From CBDUMN01 sp965368335 (lineage in GTDB: Bacteria; Pseudomonadota; Alphaproteobacteria; Rhodospirillales; JAPHRK01): DNA of 41,711 nt. The DNA lies in contig CBDUMN010000023.1 of assembly GCA_965368335.1 (NCBI GenBank), forward strand, positions 1 to 41,711, in the 5' to 3' direction. Under the pieces are notes generated by a model. It was not told where the DNA came from. It worked only from the letters and a program-made list of their open reading frames with translations, and did no database searches. This document shows, piece by piece, positions 33,870 to 41,710 of the stretch (its first letter is position 1; every line of letters begins with the position of its first letter). A program made the translations under genes and the position numbers.

Positions 33870-34775
33870 ATGAGAATCGGTGTCGATCTTGGCGGAACGA
33901 AAATAGAAGCAATCGCGCTCGACAAAACGGGCGCCGAACTCATGCGCATGCGCGTTGCAACGCCGCGCAATGACTACGAAGCAACAGTCAAAACCGTCAC
34001 CTCCCTCATCGCCACCTTAGAAACCCGGACCCGGACTTCGGGAAAAAACAGCATCGGCATCGGCATCCCCGGCACCCCTTCCCCGACAACCGGCCTCATT
34101 AAGAACGCTAACTCAACCTGGCTGATCGGCAGGCCACTGCAACGGGATATTGAGGAAATTCTCGAACGACCGGTGCGACTGGCCAACGACGCCGACTGTT
34201 TCGCCATGTCCGAAGCAGTGGACGGTGCGGGTAAAGGTGCAGCATCGGTATTTGGCGTTATCCTGGGCACAGGCGTCGGCGGAGGTTTCGTCTATCGGGG
34301 ACGACTATTAAGCGGTCCCAATGCCATTGCCGGGGAGTGGGGCCATAACCCCCTTCCCTGGCCGGAACCGGGAGAGAACCCAGGTCCCCTTTGCTACTGC
34401 GGACTTTCCGGCTGCATTGAAACCTTCCTCTCAGGACCGGGCTTAAGCCAGGACTTCAATCGCACCACGGGGCTAAACGCCGCTCCGGAAGAGATCGCCG
34501 AAATGGCTCAGCGGGGGGACGGTGGCGCTTTGGGCGCTTTGGTTCGTTACCATAAACGTCTCGCCCGCGCCCTCGCCTCGGTGATCAACATTCTGGACCC
34601 GGAGGTCATTGTTTTGGGGGGCGGCCTGTCCAATCTCAAAAGCCTTTATGATTCGGTTCCCGCTTTCTGGGAGACCTGGGTCTTCTCCGATCAGGTGGTC
34701 ACCAAGCTGGTCCGCAACAAACATGGCGATTCCAGCGGCGTCCGCGGAGCCGCCTGGCTTTGGAACAATGACTGA
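33870..34775 (+). CDS. mak: Fructokinase of the ROK family (Mak-like)
   Basis: ATP-dependent sugar kinase, 301 residues, close to E. coli Mak over its length. Visible are the phosphate loop VDLGGTKIEAIAL, the GIGIPGTPSP loop, NANSTWLIG, LANDADCFA with the catalytic Asp, ILGTGVGGG, EWGHNPLPW and the ROK zinc site CYCGLSGCIE (two Cys pairs). It ends GDSSGVRGAAWLW as in Mak. Fructose is the likely substrate. No clear ribosome site before the ATG. The stop overlaps dinB by eight bases. Confidence 0.93.
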   Translation: MRIGVDLGGTKIEAIALDKTGAELMRMRVATPRNDYEATVKTVTSLIATLETRTRTSGKNSIGIGIPGTPSPTTGLIKNANSTWLIGRPLQRDIEEILERPVRLANDADCFAMSEAVDGAGKGAASVFGVILGTGVGGGFVYRGRLLSGPNAIAGEWGHNPLPWPEPGENPGPLCYCGLSGCIETFLSGPGLSQDFNRTTGLNAAPEEIAEMAQRGDGGALGALVRYHKRLARALASVINILDPEVIVLGGGLSNLKSLYDSVPAFWETWVFSDQVVTKLVRNKHGDSSGVRGAAWLWNND

Positions 34776-36051
34776 CGCTCTGTCAGCTCTCTGTCGTGAC
34801 TGCGCAGCGGCTTTTACGGCGCAGAACGAGCGCAGCCGTTGCCCTCAATGTCACTCACCCCGGGTTATCCGCCATAAAGAGCTTTATACGCTCAGCCTCG
34901 CTCATATCGATTGCGACGCCTTTTTTGCTGCGGTGGAAAAATTGGATAACCCCAGCTTACAGGACAAGCCAGTGATCGTCGGCGGTGGCCGCCGCGGGGT
35001 CGTCGCCGCCTGCTGTTACATCGCCCGCACCAGGGGCGTTCATTCGGCCATGCCCATGTGGCAGGCCAAGGAACGCTGCCCCGACGCCGTTGTCGTTGAG
35101 CCGAAGAAAGGACGTTATGCGGAAGTCGGGCGGACGGTCAAAGACCTGATGCGCCAGACCACGCCTCTCGTCGAATCCCTGTCCATCGACGAGGCGTTTC
35201 TCGACCTTGCGGGGACCGAGCGGCTCCATGGTGGATCGGCGGCGGCCGCACTGGTCAAGTTGGTAAAGCGCATTGAAAACGAAATCGGCATCACCGCTTC
35301 CATCGGGCTTAGTTACAACAAGTTCCTCGCAAAAGTGGCTTCAGACCTGGATAAGCCGCGCGGCTTCGCCATTATCGGCAAAGAAGAAGCGTCGGATTTC
35401 CTCACCGATCAGCCAGTCTCCATGCTTTGGGGAGTCGGCAAGTCTTTGGGCGAAAAGCTCAAACGAGACGGCATCGGGACAATCGGTCAGCTTAGAACCT
35501 TTGACGAGAAAGCTCTCTTGCAGCGCTACGGCTCTATCGGCTCCAGGCTCTATCATTTTTCACGCGGTAAAGACAGCCGCCGGGTGGAGCCTGTCAGCCC
35601 AGTCAAAAGCGTTTCAGCGGAGACTACTTTCGAGCGGGATATCTACGCCCCGGAGCATCTAAAAGAAATTCTATGGCCACTCTGTGAGCGGGTTGCCGAA
35701 GACCTGCGAAAGAAAGGCTATGCGGGCACCACGGCCACGCTCAAACTGAAAACCGCAAGCTTTCGCCAACTCACCCGTTCACGCAAACTTTCCGACCCGT
35801 CACGGCTGGCGGAGACTTACTATCGTGTCGGGGTCTCCCTGCTTGAGAAAGAAGCCGACGGCACGGCCTTTAGACTCATCGGCATCGGCGCATCAAACCT
35901 GGTGGACGCCGCCGAAGCTGACCTCCCGGATTTGCTCGACGAAGAACGAAACAAGCGTATCGGCGTCGAGCAGGCACTGGAGACCGTAAGAGATAGATTC
36001 GGAAAGGCTGCGCTCATCAAAGGGCGCAGCCTTAAAAACCGAAACAATTAA
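34768..36051 (+). CDS. dinB: DNA polymerase IV with N-terminal zinc ribbon
   Basis: Y-family translesion polymerase, 427 residues. The ATG at 34768 lies in the end of mak. The N-terminus has a CxxC-N12-CxxC zinc ribbon (C9, C12, C25, C28), typical of the alphaproteobacterial subgroup. The palm follows: IDCDAFFAAVEK (metal Asp), GGGRRGVVAACCYIAR, SIDEAFLDL (SIDEA motif, second metal pair), then the thumb and little-finger domain. No LexA box was seen. Its TAA shares bases TTAA with the stop of the convergent chemoreceptor gene. Confidence 0.95.
   Translation: MTDALSALCRDCAAAFTAQNERSRCPQCHSPRVIRHKELYTLSLAHIDCDAFFAAVEKLDNPSLQDKPVIVGGGRRGVVAACCYIARTRGVHSAMPMWQAKERCPDAVVVEPKKGRYAEVGRTVKDLMRQTTPLVESLSIDEAFLDLAGTERLHGGSAAAALVKLVKRIENEIGITASIGLSYNKFLAKVASDLDKPRGFAIIGKEEASDFLTDQPVSMLWGVGKSLGEKLKRDGIGTIGQLRTFDEKALLQRYGSIGSRLYHFSRGKDSRRVEPVSPVKSVSAETTFERDIYAPEHLKEILWPLCERVAEDLRKKGYAGTTATLKLKTASFRQLTRSRKLSDPSRLAETYYRVGVSLLEKEADGTAFRLIGIGASNLVDAAEADLPDLLDEERNKRIGVEQALETVRDRFGKAALIKGRSLKNRNN
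36004..36033. terminator. Hairpin at the dinB/chemoreceptor convergence
   Basis: AAGGCTGCGC and GCGCAGCCTT form a perfect 10-base stem with a 10-base loop. It overlaps the last codons of dinB and lies 15 bases beyond the chemoreceptor stop. U-runs are short on both strands (TTTCC on the minus strand). It may serve both transcripts. Confidence 0.5.
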
Positions 36052-37526
36052 GCGATGGACTGAGACGCCTCTTTCACCTGCGAGGTCAGGCTACGGATTT
36101 GATCCGTTCCGCTGGCGATTTCGTTCATATTTTGCGTAATGCTATCGACCCCCTGGGAAGCCGTCTGCATATTCGAAGCAACCTCGTCGGTCACTGCGCT
36201 CTGCTCTTCCACAGCAGCTGAAATGGCCGACGATATTTCATTAATTTTGCCAATGGTTTCACTGATGCTGTCAATGGCCGAAACCGCCTCTTTGGTCGCA
36301 CCCTGAACACTACCGATTTGCTGGCTGATTTCCTCAGTCGCCCGACCGGTCTGGTTCGCAAGGTTTTTCACTTCCGAAGCCACCACGGCAAACCCTTTGC
36401 CCATCTCACCGGCGCGCGCCGCCTCAATGGTGGCGTTGAGCGCCAAGAGGTTGGTCTGGCTGGCGATGTCGTTGATCAACTCGACCACTTCACCGATTTT
36501 TTGGGCGGCTTCGACCAACCCGGTGACAATCTCGGAGGTGTGATTGGCCTGATCGACCGCTTCACCAGAAATTTCCGAAGCATGGGTCACCTGACGGCTG
36601 ATTTCAGAAACGGAAGCCGACATTTCCTCCGCCCCCGAGGCGACCGCTTGAACGTTGGCAGAGGTCTGGGTCGCCGCACTGGCCGCACTAGCGGCCCGCT
36701 CAGCCGCATTGGCAACAACGGTGCTTACTTCTCCCAGATCATGATCTATCTGTTTTTGCACCTCGGTTCGGCGCTGACGCTCCTTCACCTGACCGGTGAT
36801 GTCAGTCGCATATTTAACCACCTTAAAGGGCTTGCCATTCATGTCGAAAATCGGGTTGTAGCTGGCCTGAATCCAAACTTCTTTGCCGCCTTTGCCAATC
36901 CGTTTGTATTCTGCCGCCTGGAATTCCCCACGATTAAGTTTTTCCCAAAACTCACGATATTCGCTGCTCGCAGCAAGGTCGGGCTCGACAAACATACGGT
37001 GGTGTCGCCCTTTAACTTCATCCAAGGCATAACCCAAGGCACCAAGAAAATTATCGTTGGCGGTAATGATCGTGCCATCTAAATTGAACTCAATCACCGC
37101 CTGGGACTTGCTAATTGCCGCCAATTGCCCTTCATAATCGGCGTTCCGCAATTTAACATCGGTAATATCGGTCGCATATTTGACGACTTTAAAGGGGCGT
37201 CCGCCGCCGTCGAGGATCGGATTATAGCTGGCCTGAATCCAAATTTCTTTGCCGCCCTTACCAATTCGCTTGTATTCTGCCGCCATGAACTGACCGCGAT
37301 TCAGGGCCTCCCAAAATTCTTTGTATTCCGCGCTTTCCTTGAAAGACGGCTCAACAAACATGCTGTGATGCCGTCCCTGAATCTCGCTTAGCTCATAGCC
37401 CATTGCATTACAAAAATTCTCGTTGGCCGTAACGATCGTTCCGTCTAGCTTAAATTCAATGACTGCTTGTGAGCGGCTAAGCGCATCAAGAACGGCATTG
37501 GCTTCTGACGAACTTTTCCCAAACAT
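36048..37526 (-). CDS. Soluble methyl-accepting chemotaxis protein with two near-identical PAS domains
   Basis: Cytoplasmic chemoreceptor-like protein, 492 residues, without membrane segments. Two PAS domains (about 10-125 and 132-247) are close copies, sharing RIGKGGKE.WIQASYNP and PFKVVKYATDIT, then a methyl-accepting signalling domain with the tip segment around LINDIASQTNLLALNATIEA and ARAGEMGKGFAVVASEVKNL. The layout resembles BdlA-type receptors that sense redox state or small molecules. The ATG at 37526 with GGGGAG seven bases upstream is preferred; GTG 37565 and ATG 37532 are alternatives. No pentapeptide tether for CheR. Confidence 0.93.
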   Translation of the reverse strand: MFGKSSSEANAVLDALSRSQAVIEFKLDGTIVTANENFCNAMGYELSEIQGRHHSMFVEPSFKESAEYKEFWEALNRGQFMAAEYKRIGKGGKEIWIQASYNPILDGGGRPFKVVKYATDITDVKLRNADYEGQLAAISKSQAVIEFNLDGTIITANDNFLGALGYALDEVKGRHHRMFVEPDLAASSEYREFWEKLNRGEFQAAEYKRIGKGGKEVWIQASYNPIFDMNGKPFKVVKYATDITGQVKERQRRTEVQKQIDHDLGEVSTVVANAAERAASAASAATQTSANVQAVASGAEEMSASVSEISRQVTHASEISGEAVDQANHTSEIVTGLVEAAQKIGEVVELINDIASQTNLLALNATIEAARAGEMGKGFAVVASEVKNLANQTGRATEEISQQIGSVQGATKEAVSAIDSISETIGKINEISSAISAAVEEQSAVTDEVASNMQTASQGVDSITQNMNEIASGTDQIRSLTSQVKEASQSIA

Positions 37527-37823
37527 CGACATCTCCCCTTCGTTAAAGTCAGGCTGAACGCCCACTCATTTAATTTTTCATTTTAATGACGCTTCGGCGT
37601 TTTGTTTTCTTTGGCCTCAAGAGGCGGCTGGCGAAGGAACAATGAGAACCGTCATGGACCGACTCCCACGCCCCACCTTCAAATAGGACTGCAGTCTCTT
37701 TGCGATATCTGTTAAGGTAACCCCAGCGCCGATACAACTTTAACGAAAGCATTTTGTATTTTCGCTAAACACCTAAATTATCTTAGTTTTTTTGCGCTTA
37801 TTTGGAAAGAGGCTTTTTTTACT
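37527..37823. other. Intergenic segment without supported gene
   Basis: About 297 bases between the chemoreceptor and hemerythrin genes, both leftward. AT-rich toward 37740-37800, which probably contains the chemoreceptor promoter. A 60-codon minus frame here has no family resemblance or ribosome site and is not called. Confidence 0.4.
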
Positions 37824-38240
37824 TCACGTAACACCCGCTTCCTTCAGATAGGAAATAAACTCGAAATCCCCCTTGACGATATCATCAATCAAAAAGGTCG
37901 CCATCTCCTCAAAACATTCCATCAGATGGCCCTGATCGTCCATTTCCTTACAAAGGTCCTTCACCGCATTGGCGCGAAGGATTAACTCGCCGTGATATTC
38001 ACAGTGACGTTTGTAATGGGGATAGTCGGCTTTCCGTAAGATTTCCTCTTCGTTGGCAAAATGGTTTTTCGCCACATCGACAAACGATTCCAAAAGCTGG
38101 CTGCATTGCTCTTGGTCATTGTCGTTAATTGCCTCGAAAACCAGGATAATGGCATCGATGATTTTCATATGATCATCATCGATTATTGGGTGACCCGTCT
38201 TGAAATCTTCAAGTTTCTTTATTTTCTCGACAATCATCAT
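37824..38240 (-). CDS. Hemerythrin-like protein with one iron-ligand His replaced by Asp
   Basis: Hemerythrin-fold di-iron protein, 138 residues. Ligands are seen at H24 (GHPIIDDDH), H60 and E64 (HFANEE), H79 and H83 (HCEYH) and D125. The seventh ligand, a histidine five residues before that Asp in bacteriohemerythrins, is D120 here (FLIDDIVKGD). Oxygen or NO binding may thus be altered, or the site may be mononuclear or oxygen-reactive. The strong GGGGGGAGGGG lies directly before two adjacent ATGs (38240, 38237). It follows eipB by 25 bases in the same direction, likely one operon. Confidence 0.87.
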   Translation of the reverse strand: MMIVEKIKKLEDFKTGHPIIDDDHMKIIDAIILVFEAINDNDQEQCSQLLESFVDVAKNHFANEEEILRKADYPHYKRHCEYHGELILRANAVKDLCKEMDDQGHLMECFEEMATFLIDDIVKGDFEFISYLKEAGVT

Positions 38241-38265
38241 CCCCTCCCCCCAGCAACACCTCCTG

Positions 38266-39075
38266 TTAGCAACCGAAATTCGGTAGCTTTTCGATACGGT
38301 GCAGATTGGCATTTAGCACGAAATCGCCAAAATCCTGAAGGATATGCTCAGCGACCCCATCCTCCCGGTAGATCAACTCCATCTCATACTCTGGAGCGGC
38401 GGCTTGCCCGGGAAGCGGAAAAAAGGCCAGCCGAATCGCCCAGGTCGGACTTTGCGCAAAATCCTCCCCTCCCTTGGCGTCAATCCCATGAGACGGATGA
38501 ACACCGCCAATCACAGCATTCACGTCAAAGGGATTGTCGAGACCGGCCCCATCGAACAGCACTTTACGCACAACGTTCTGTCCTGCTTTCGCCGCATTGA
38601 GCAAGGTCAGCATATGTTCGGTTGGAAACTGAGTTCCCTCAGGAAAAGGAATTTCACTTTCTTCCGGTCGCGTAATCCGGGCAACGCCGCCTTCACCCTT
38701 GGCGGCGCGACTAATCCGCCCTTCGATATTGTCAACAATCGTGCCGTTACGGGAATGCCGTACGGTAAACCGAAAGGTTTTGGCATCTTTGGATTCCCAA
38801 GCCGAAAAAGCCCACGACGTTTCGACCCTCGGCCCTTCGGCATAGTTAAAAACCATGTAGGATTTATTTTCCACAATCCAACCGTTACAGGCGTCGGCGA
38901 ACTCATAAACGGTTCCACCACTTACGCCAACGACCCCTGAAGATGAACGGGCCGATTTGAGATCAATGGTGTAAATCGCCTTATGCCCGGACAAACCCGC
39001 CGCCGAAGAAGCACTCGCCATACCGAAACAAATGGCTGCCGCAGCGGTCACCCCTAGCCAGAAACGTCCAAACAC
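38266..39075 (-). CDS. eipB: Cell-envelope integrity protein EipB (DUF1849)
   Basis: Periplasmic protein of the DUF1849 family. In Brucella, EipB supports envelope integrity. The GTG at 39075 has a near-perfect AAGGAGGTGA six bases upstream and gives 269 residues with a signal peptide (FWLGVTAAAAICFGMASASSA, about 5-25). The longer frame to 39177 is rejected. The mature domain begins LSGHKAIYTIDL, with the VGVSGGTVYEFADACNGW segment. Two cysteines, C63 and the last residue C269, match the disulfide of Brucella EipB (C69-C278) in relative position. Confidence 0.9.
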   Translation of the reverse strand: MFGRFWLGVTAAAAICFGMASASSAAGLSGHKAIYTIDLKSARSSSGVVGVSGGTVYEFADACNGWIVENKSYMVFNYAEGPRVETSWAFSAWESKDAKTFRFTVRHSRNGTIVDNIEGRISRAAKGEGGVARITRPEESEIPFPEGTQFPTEHMLTLLNAAKAGQNVVRKVLFDGAGLDNPFDVNAVIGGVHPSHGIDAKGGEDFAQSPTWAIRLAFFPLPGQAAAPEYEMELIYREDGVAEHILQDFGDFVLNANLHRIEKLPNFGC

Positions 39076-39247
39076 TTTTTCACCTCCTTCAACAGGCCTT
39101 ATTGAAGATAGGGTGCCTCCCCCCTCAAGTCCATGCTCGCCTTCACCAAACCACAACCTGTTGAAAAGACTCGGCAATTTCGACCAAGCGCGGCAATTAT
39201 TGCCTAGCCGGACAAGTGTTAATGAACTGTTATCAAAGGGTTTTACC

Positions 39248-39265
39248 TTGGCACGCCCCTTGCTT
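39248..39265 (+). promoter_or_regulatory. Sigma-54 (RpoN) -24/-12 promoter
   Basis: TTGGCACG-N4-TTGCTT matches the sigma-54 consensus TGGCACG-N4-TTGC at every fixed base. GG at 39250-39251 and GC at 39262-39263 have the required spacing. Transcription would start near 39275, about 49 bases before the ATG at 39324. An upstream enhancer-binding site was not identified. Confidence 0.85.
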
Positions 39266-39323
39266 CTTAAAGGTTAGCGCTTGTTGCGCACGGTAAAAAC
39301 AACCACCAACCAAGGATGCAACC

Positions 39324-40055
39324 ATGCGGACAAAAAAAGACGATCAATGGGGAGTGGAGGCTCCCTGCCGCTTGACTGAAGCCATCGACCGAATGGCCCA
39401 GTGCCTCAATGAAGGATTGATCCTCACGACGTTTGGCGAAGACGGATGTGGCCGGGTTATGGGCAAGGAATTTCTGCTGGAAGCGGAAATTGCCGCACGC
39501 ATCGCTCGAGACGCCGCCGCCAAAAGCCGCCACCGTTTAGCCCGCCTAGAAGAGTTGGTTCACGATGACGAGCTAACCGGCCTGATGAACCGACGCGCCT
39601 TCGATCAAACGACCCAGCGCATTTTGGCCGAAGCCAGACGGTATGACGAACGGGGTGTGCTCCTCTATATCGACCCCGATGGCCTCAGCCCGGTCAAAAA
39701 GACCTATGGAGCGGCGGCCCGAGACAAAGCACTTAAACAGATTGCCCGACTGCTCAAAGACGCTATTCGTGAAACCGACTATGCCGCCCGACTGGAAGGA
39801 AACACCTTTGCCATTTTGCTAGTCCGTACGGAGCGCAAAGACGGCCTACGCCGCGCCGAAGCTTTGGACCGGTTGCTCAACGGCGCGATGTTCAGTTGGC
39901 AGGGTAAGATGATCGGGCTACGCGCCGATATCGGCATCCATTTTTACGACAGCGCAACCACAAGCGACGATCTCGTCTATGAGGCCAATGACGCCATGTA
40001 CCGCATCAAGCAGGTCCGTGGAGACAGCGAAGCGGCCCGCATCGCTTTAATTTAG
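39324..40055 (+). CDS. Degenerate GGDEF protein with intact c-di-GMP-binding I-site
   Basis: Cytoplasmic protein of 243 residues. An N-terminal helical region (about 15-90) precedes a GGDEF-fold domain starting HDDELTGLMNRRAFD. The active-site loop is EGNTF (158-162) instead of GGDEF, and the metal/substrate segment LYIDPDGLSPVKKTYG is also altered, so it cannot be a cyclase. The RxxD inhibitory site is kept as RETD (149-152) at the right distance, which fits a c-di-GMP receptor like PopA. AAGGA precedes the ATG. Transcribed from the sigma-54 promoter, first of a two-gene unit. Confidence 0.88.
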   Translation: MRTKKDDQWGVEAPCRLTEAIDRMAQCLNEGLILTTFGEDGCGRVMGKEFLLEAEIAARIARDAAAKSRHRLARLEELVHDDELTGLMNRRAFDQTTQRILAEARRYDERGVLLYIDPDGLSPVKKTYGAAARDKALKQIARLLKDAIRETDYAARLEGNTFAILLVRTERKDGLRRAEALDRLLNGAMFSWQGKMIGLRADIGIHFYDSATTSDDLVYEANDAMYRIKQVRGDSEAARIALI

Positions 40056-40068
40056 GGAGTGCCTGGGG

Positions 40069-40638
40069 ATGCGGGTGGATTCCATAGGAACCTACGAAGC
40101 GGCAAGAGTTCTGACGGCTGAACCGTCGACAGAGACCAATCGAATACAACGTTCTATTGCTCAGGACGACGCCAATAAGGCGGCCACCAATTCAGGCTCC
40201 CATAGCCGGGACCTGATCCCTATTCACCTACCGGCGAAAGTGGAGGGGCCCAAGGCTCAGGAAAGTACAGAGTCCCCCCGACCGCGAGAGAATAGCGATG
40301 GCTCACAGGACCTGTTCCCTTATGACGTCCGCCGTATGAGCCCCCGCGAAGCCGTTGAATTGGGGCAGGAACTTTATATGGAAGGCGTTCTAGGCTTCGA
40401 TGAATACTCCATGCTCGCCTTCCAACCCGAGCTACATCCCGACTATGATAAAACGGTCGGCGCACTGACCGGCGAGCCAGCCCGCCCAGACAAGCCTCGA
40501 GACTTCGTGCAGGAATGGGAGGAGAAAGTTTCCTTCCAACAAAAACACAATGCCGAGCAACCCCATCTGATCGCACGCACCGAACGGATTCTTTCGATCC
40601 TCAAAATGATCGATAATCCGACCGATCTCAGCGCTTAA
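40069..40638 (+). CDS. Protein of unknown function, co-transcribed with degenerate GGDEF protein
   Basis: Unrecognised, 189 residues. The N-terminal half (about 1-85) is polar, Ser/Pro/Glu-rich and probably disordered. The C-terminal half has a likely helical domain (MSPREAVELGQELYMEGVLG, about 90-109, then FDEYSMLAFQPELHPDY and a charged helix with FVQEWEEKVSFQQKHN). It begins 13 bases after the previous stop with GGGGA... before the ATG, so it is under the same sigma-54 promoter. A flagellar or motility link is likely on that ground only. Confidence 0.8.
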   Translation: MRVDSIGTYEAARVLTAEPSTETNRIQRSIAQDDANKAATNSGSHSRDLIPIHLPAKVEGPKAQESTESPRPRENSDGSQDLFPYDVRRMSPREAVELGQELYMEGVLGFDEYSMLAFQPELHPDYDKTVGALTGEPARPDKPRDFVQEWEEKVSFQQKHNAEQPHLIARTERILSILKMIDNPTDLSA

Positions 40639-40716
40639 TCCACATATGCTTGACCTTCCAGCAGGTAGAAGGATTAAAGAAAATCTCGTTGTTTAACTTT
40701 CATTTACACGAGAATC

Positions 40717-41145
40717 ATGTCAAATAGGCTCCCAGCATTCCTCATCGGCGCTTTTCTCATTGGTGGCGTCGCCCTCTTTGCATCCAAACTCATCACATCT
40801 GACGCCAGCACGCCCCTCATCGTTGAAGTCAAAGTTCCGCCACTTTCAGCAATGGCGAAAAGTGGAGAAAAGCATTTCAATAAGAATTGCACATCCTGCC
40901 ATGGCGACAATGCTGCGGGGAGCGATAAGGGCCCACCTTTAATTCATGACATTTACAATCCTGGGCATCATGCCGACGGTTCTTTTTTCATGGCGGCGCA
41001 GCGAGGTGTTCGTCGGCATCATTGGTCGTTTGGCGACATGCCGCCGCAACCGCAAATGAAAAAAGTGCAAATTGCGGAGATCGTCGCTTATATTCGCGAA
41101 CTGCAAAAAGCCAACGGCATTTTCTACAAGCCGCACAAAATGTAA
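40717..41145 (+). CDS. Class I cytochrome c, membrane-anchored or secreted
   Basis: Small monohaem cytochrome, 142 residues. An N-terminal hydrophobic segment (about 7-24) is either a signal peptide or an anchor. The haem motif is CTSCH (about 58-62) in HFNKNCTSCHGDNAAGSD, with the likely axial Met in SFGDMPPQPQM (about 105). The domain ends in the final helix IAEIVAYIRELQKANG. The HHWSFGDMPP segment recurs in cytochromes from copper and respiratory loci. It precedes a cytochrome c' gene by 25 bases; partners are beyond the window. Confidence 0.9.
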   Translation: MSNRLPAFLIGAFLIGGVALFASKLITSDASTPLIVEVKVPPLSAMAKSGEKHFNKNCTSCHGDNAAGSDKGPPLIHDIYNPGHHADGSFFMAAQRGVRRHHWSFGDMPPQPQMKKVQIAEIVAYIRELQKANGIFYKPHKM

Positions 41146-41170
41146 CAAGACGAAGCGGAGACTCTTTTGA

Positions 41171-41638
41171 ATGTCCAAACGGTTGTTTTTAACGGCCAGC
41201 ACCGCCGCTTTTCTTTTGCTCGCCTTATGCCTCCCGCACGTATCAGTTGCCCACGAGGGCGCAACGGGCGTCGTCAAGGAACGCATGGAGGCCATGAAAG
41301 AGATGGAGAGACGGATGAAAACAATGGCCGAAATGCTAAAGGGATCACAGAAATTGGAGTTCAGATACATTGAAACTTCGGCCCGTCAGATCGCCGGTCA
41401 TGCGCAAAAAATCCAACGGCTTTTCCCCGTCGGCAGCGACAAACACCCAAGCACGGCTTTGCCATCCGTTTGGGCCAAAAATAAGCAATTCGCACAATCG
41501 GCGAATGAACTAACGGGGAAAGCGATGAAATTGTCGACAAAAGCACGAACAAAAAAACGAACCGTCGTTCTTCCGGCTTTTTCAGAGGTGGCGAAAGCCT
41601 GCAAGGCCTGCCACGACAATTTCCGCAAAAGGCCATAA
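41171..41638 (+). CDS. Cytochrome c' (NO- or CO-binding periplasmic haem protein)
   Basis: Cytochrome c' family, 155 residues. The signal peptide spans about 1-27 (LFLTASTAAFLLLALCLPHVSVA). The mature four-helix bundle ends with the haem motif CKACH followed by DNFRKRP, the family's C-terminal signature. The Met-rich first helix (ERMEAMKEMERRM) is somewhat unusual. Members bind NO and CO and may protect against nitrosative stress. Same direction as the preceding cytochrome, so probably one operon, ending at a clear terminator. Confidence 0.9.
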   Translation: MSKRLFLTASTAAFLLLALCLPHVSVAHEGATGVVKERMEAMKEMERRMKTMAEMLKGSQKLEFRYIETSARQIAGHAQKIQRLFPVGSDKHPSTALPSVWAKNKQFAQSANELTGKAMKLSTKARTKKRTVVLPAFSEVAKACKACHDNFRKRP

Positions 41639-41677
41639 CGCGAAAAAAGGGAGCCCCAAACCAGCCTGTGTAAAAAG

Positions 41678-41710
41678 AAGGAGTTCCGATTTTGGAGCTC
41701 CTTTTTCTTT
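41678..41710 (+). terminator. Rho-independent terminator after cytochrome c'
   Basis: AAGGAG-T-TCC pairs with GGA-G-CTCCTT (10 pairs with one G-U) around the 6-base loop GATTTT, followed by TTTCTTT. It lies 40 bases after the stop at 41638. Confidence 0.88.

Noticed and set aside
34609..34767. N-terminal extension of dinB within mak
   Set aside because: Overlaps 150 bases of mak; the ATG at 34768 gives the zinc-ribbon N-terminus known in alphaproteobacterial DinB.
37570..37752. 60-codon minus-strand frame
   Set aside because: Not supported by ribosome site or similarity; lies in a promoter-like gap.
39076..39177. 34-residue N-terminal extension of EipB
   Set aside because: The GTG at 39075 has a near-perfect ribosome site and a proper signal peptide; the extension would bury it.
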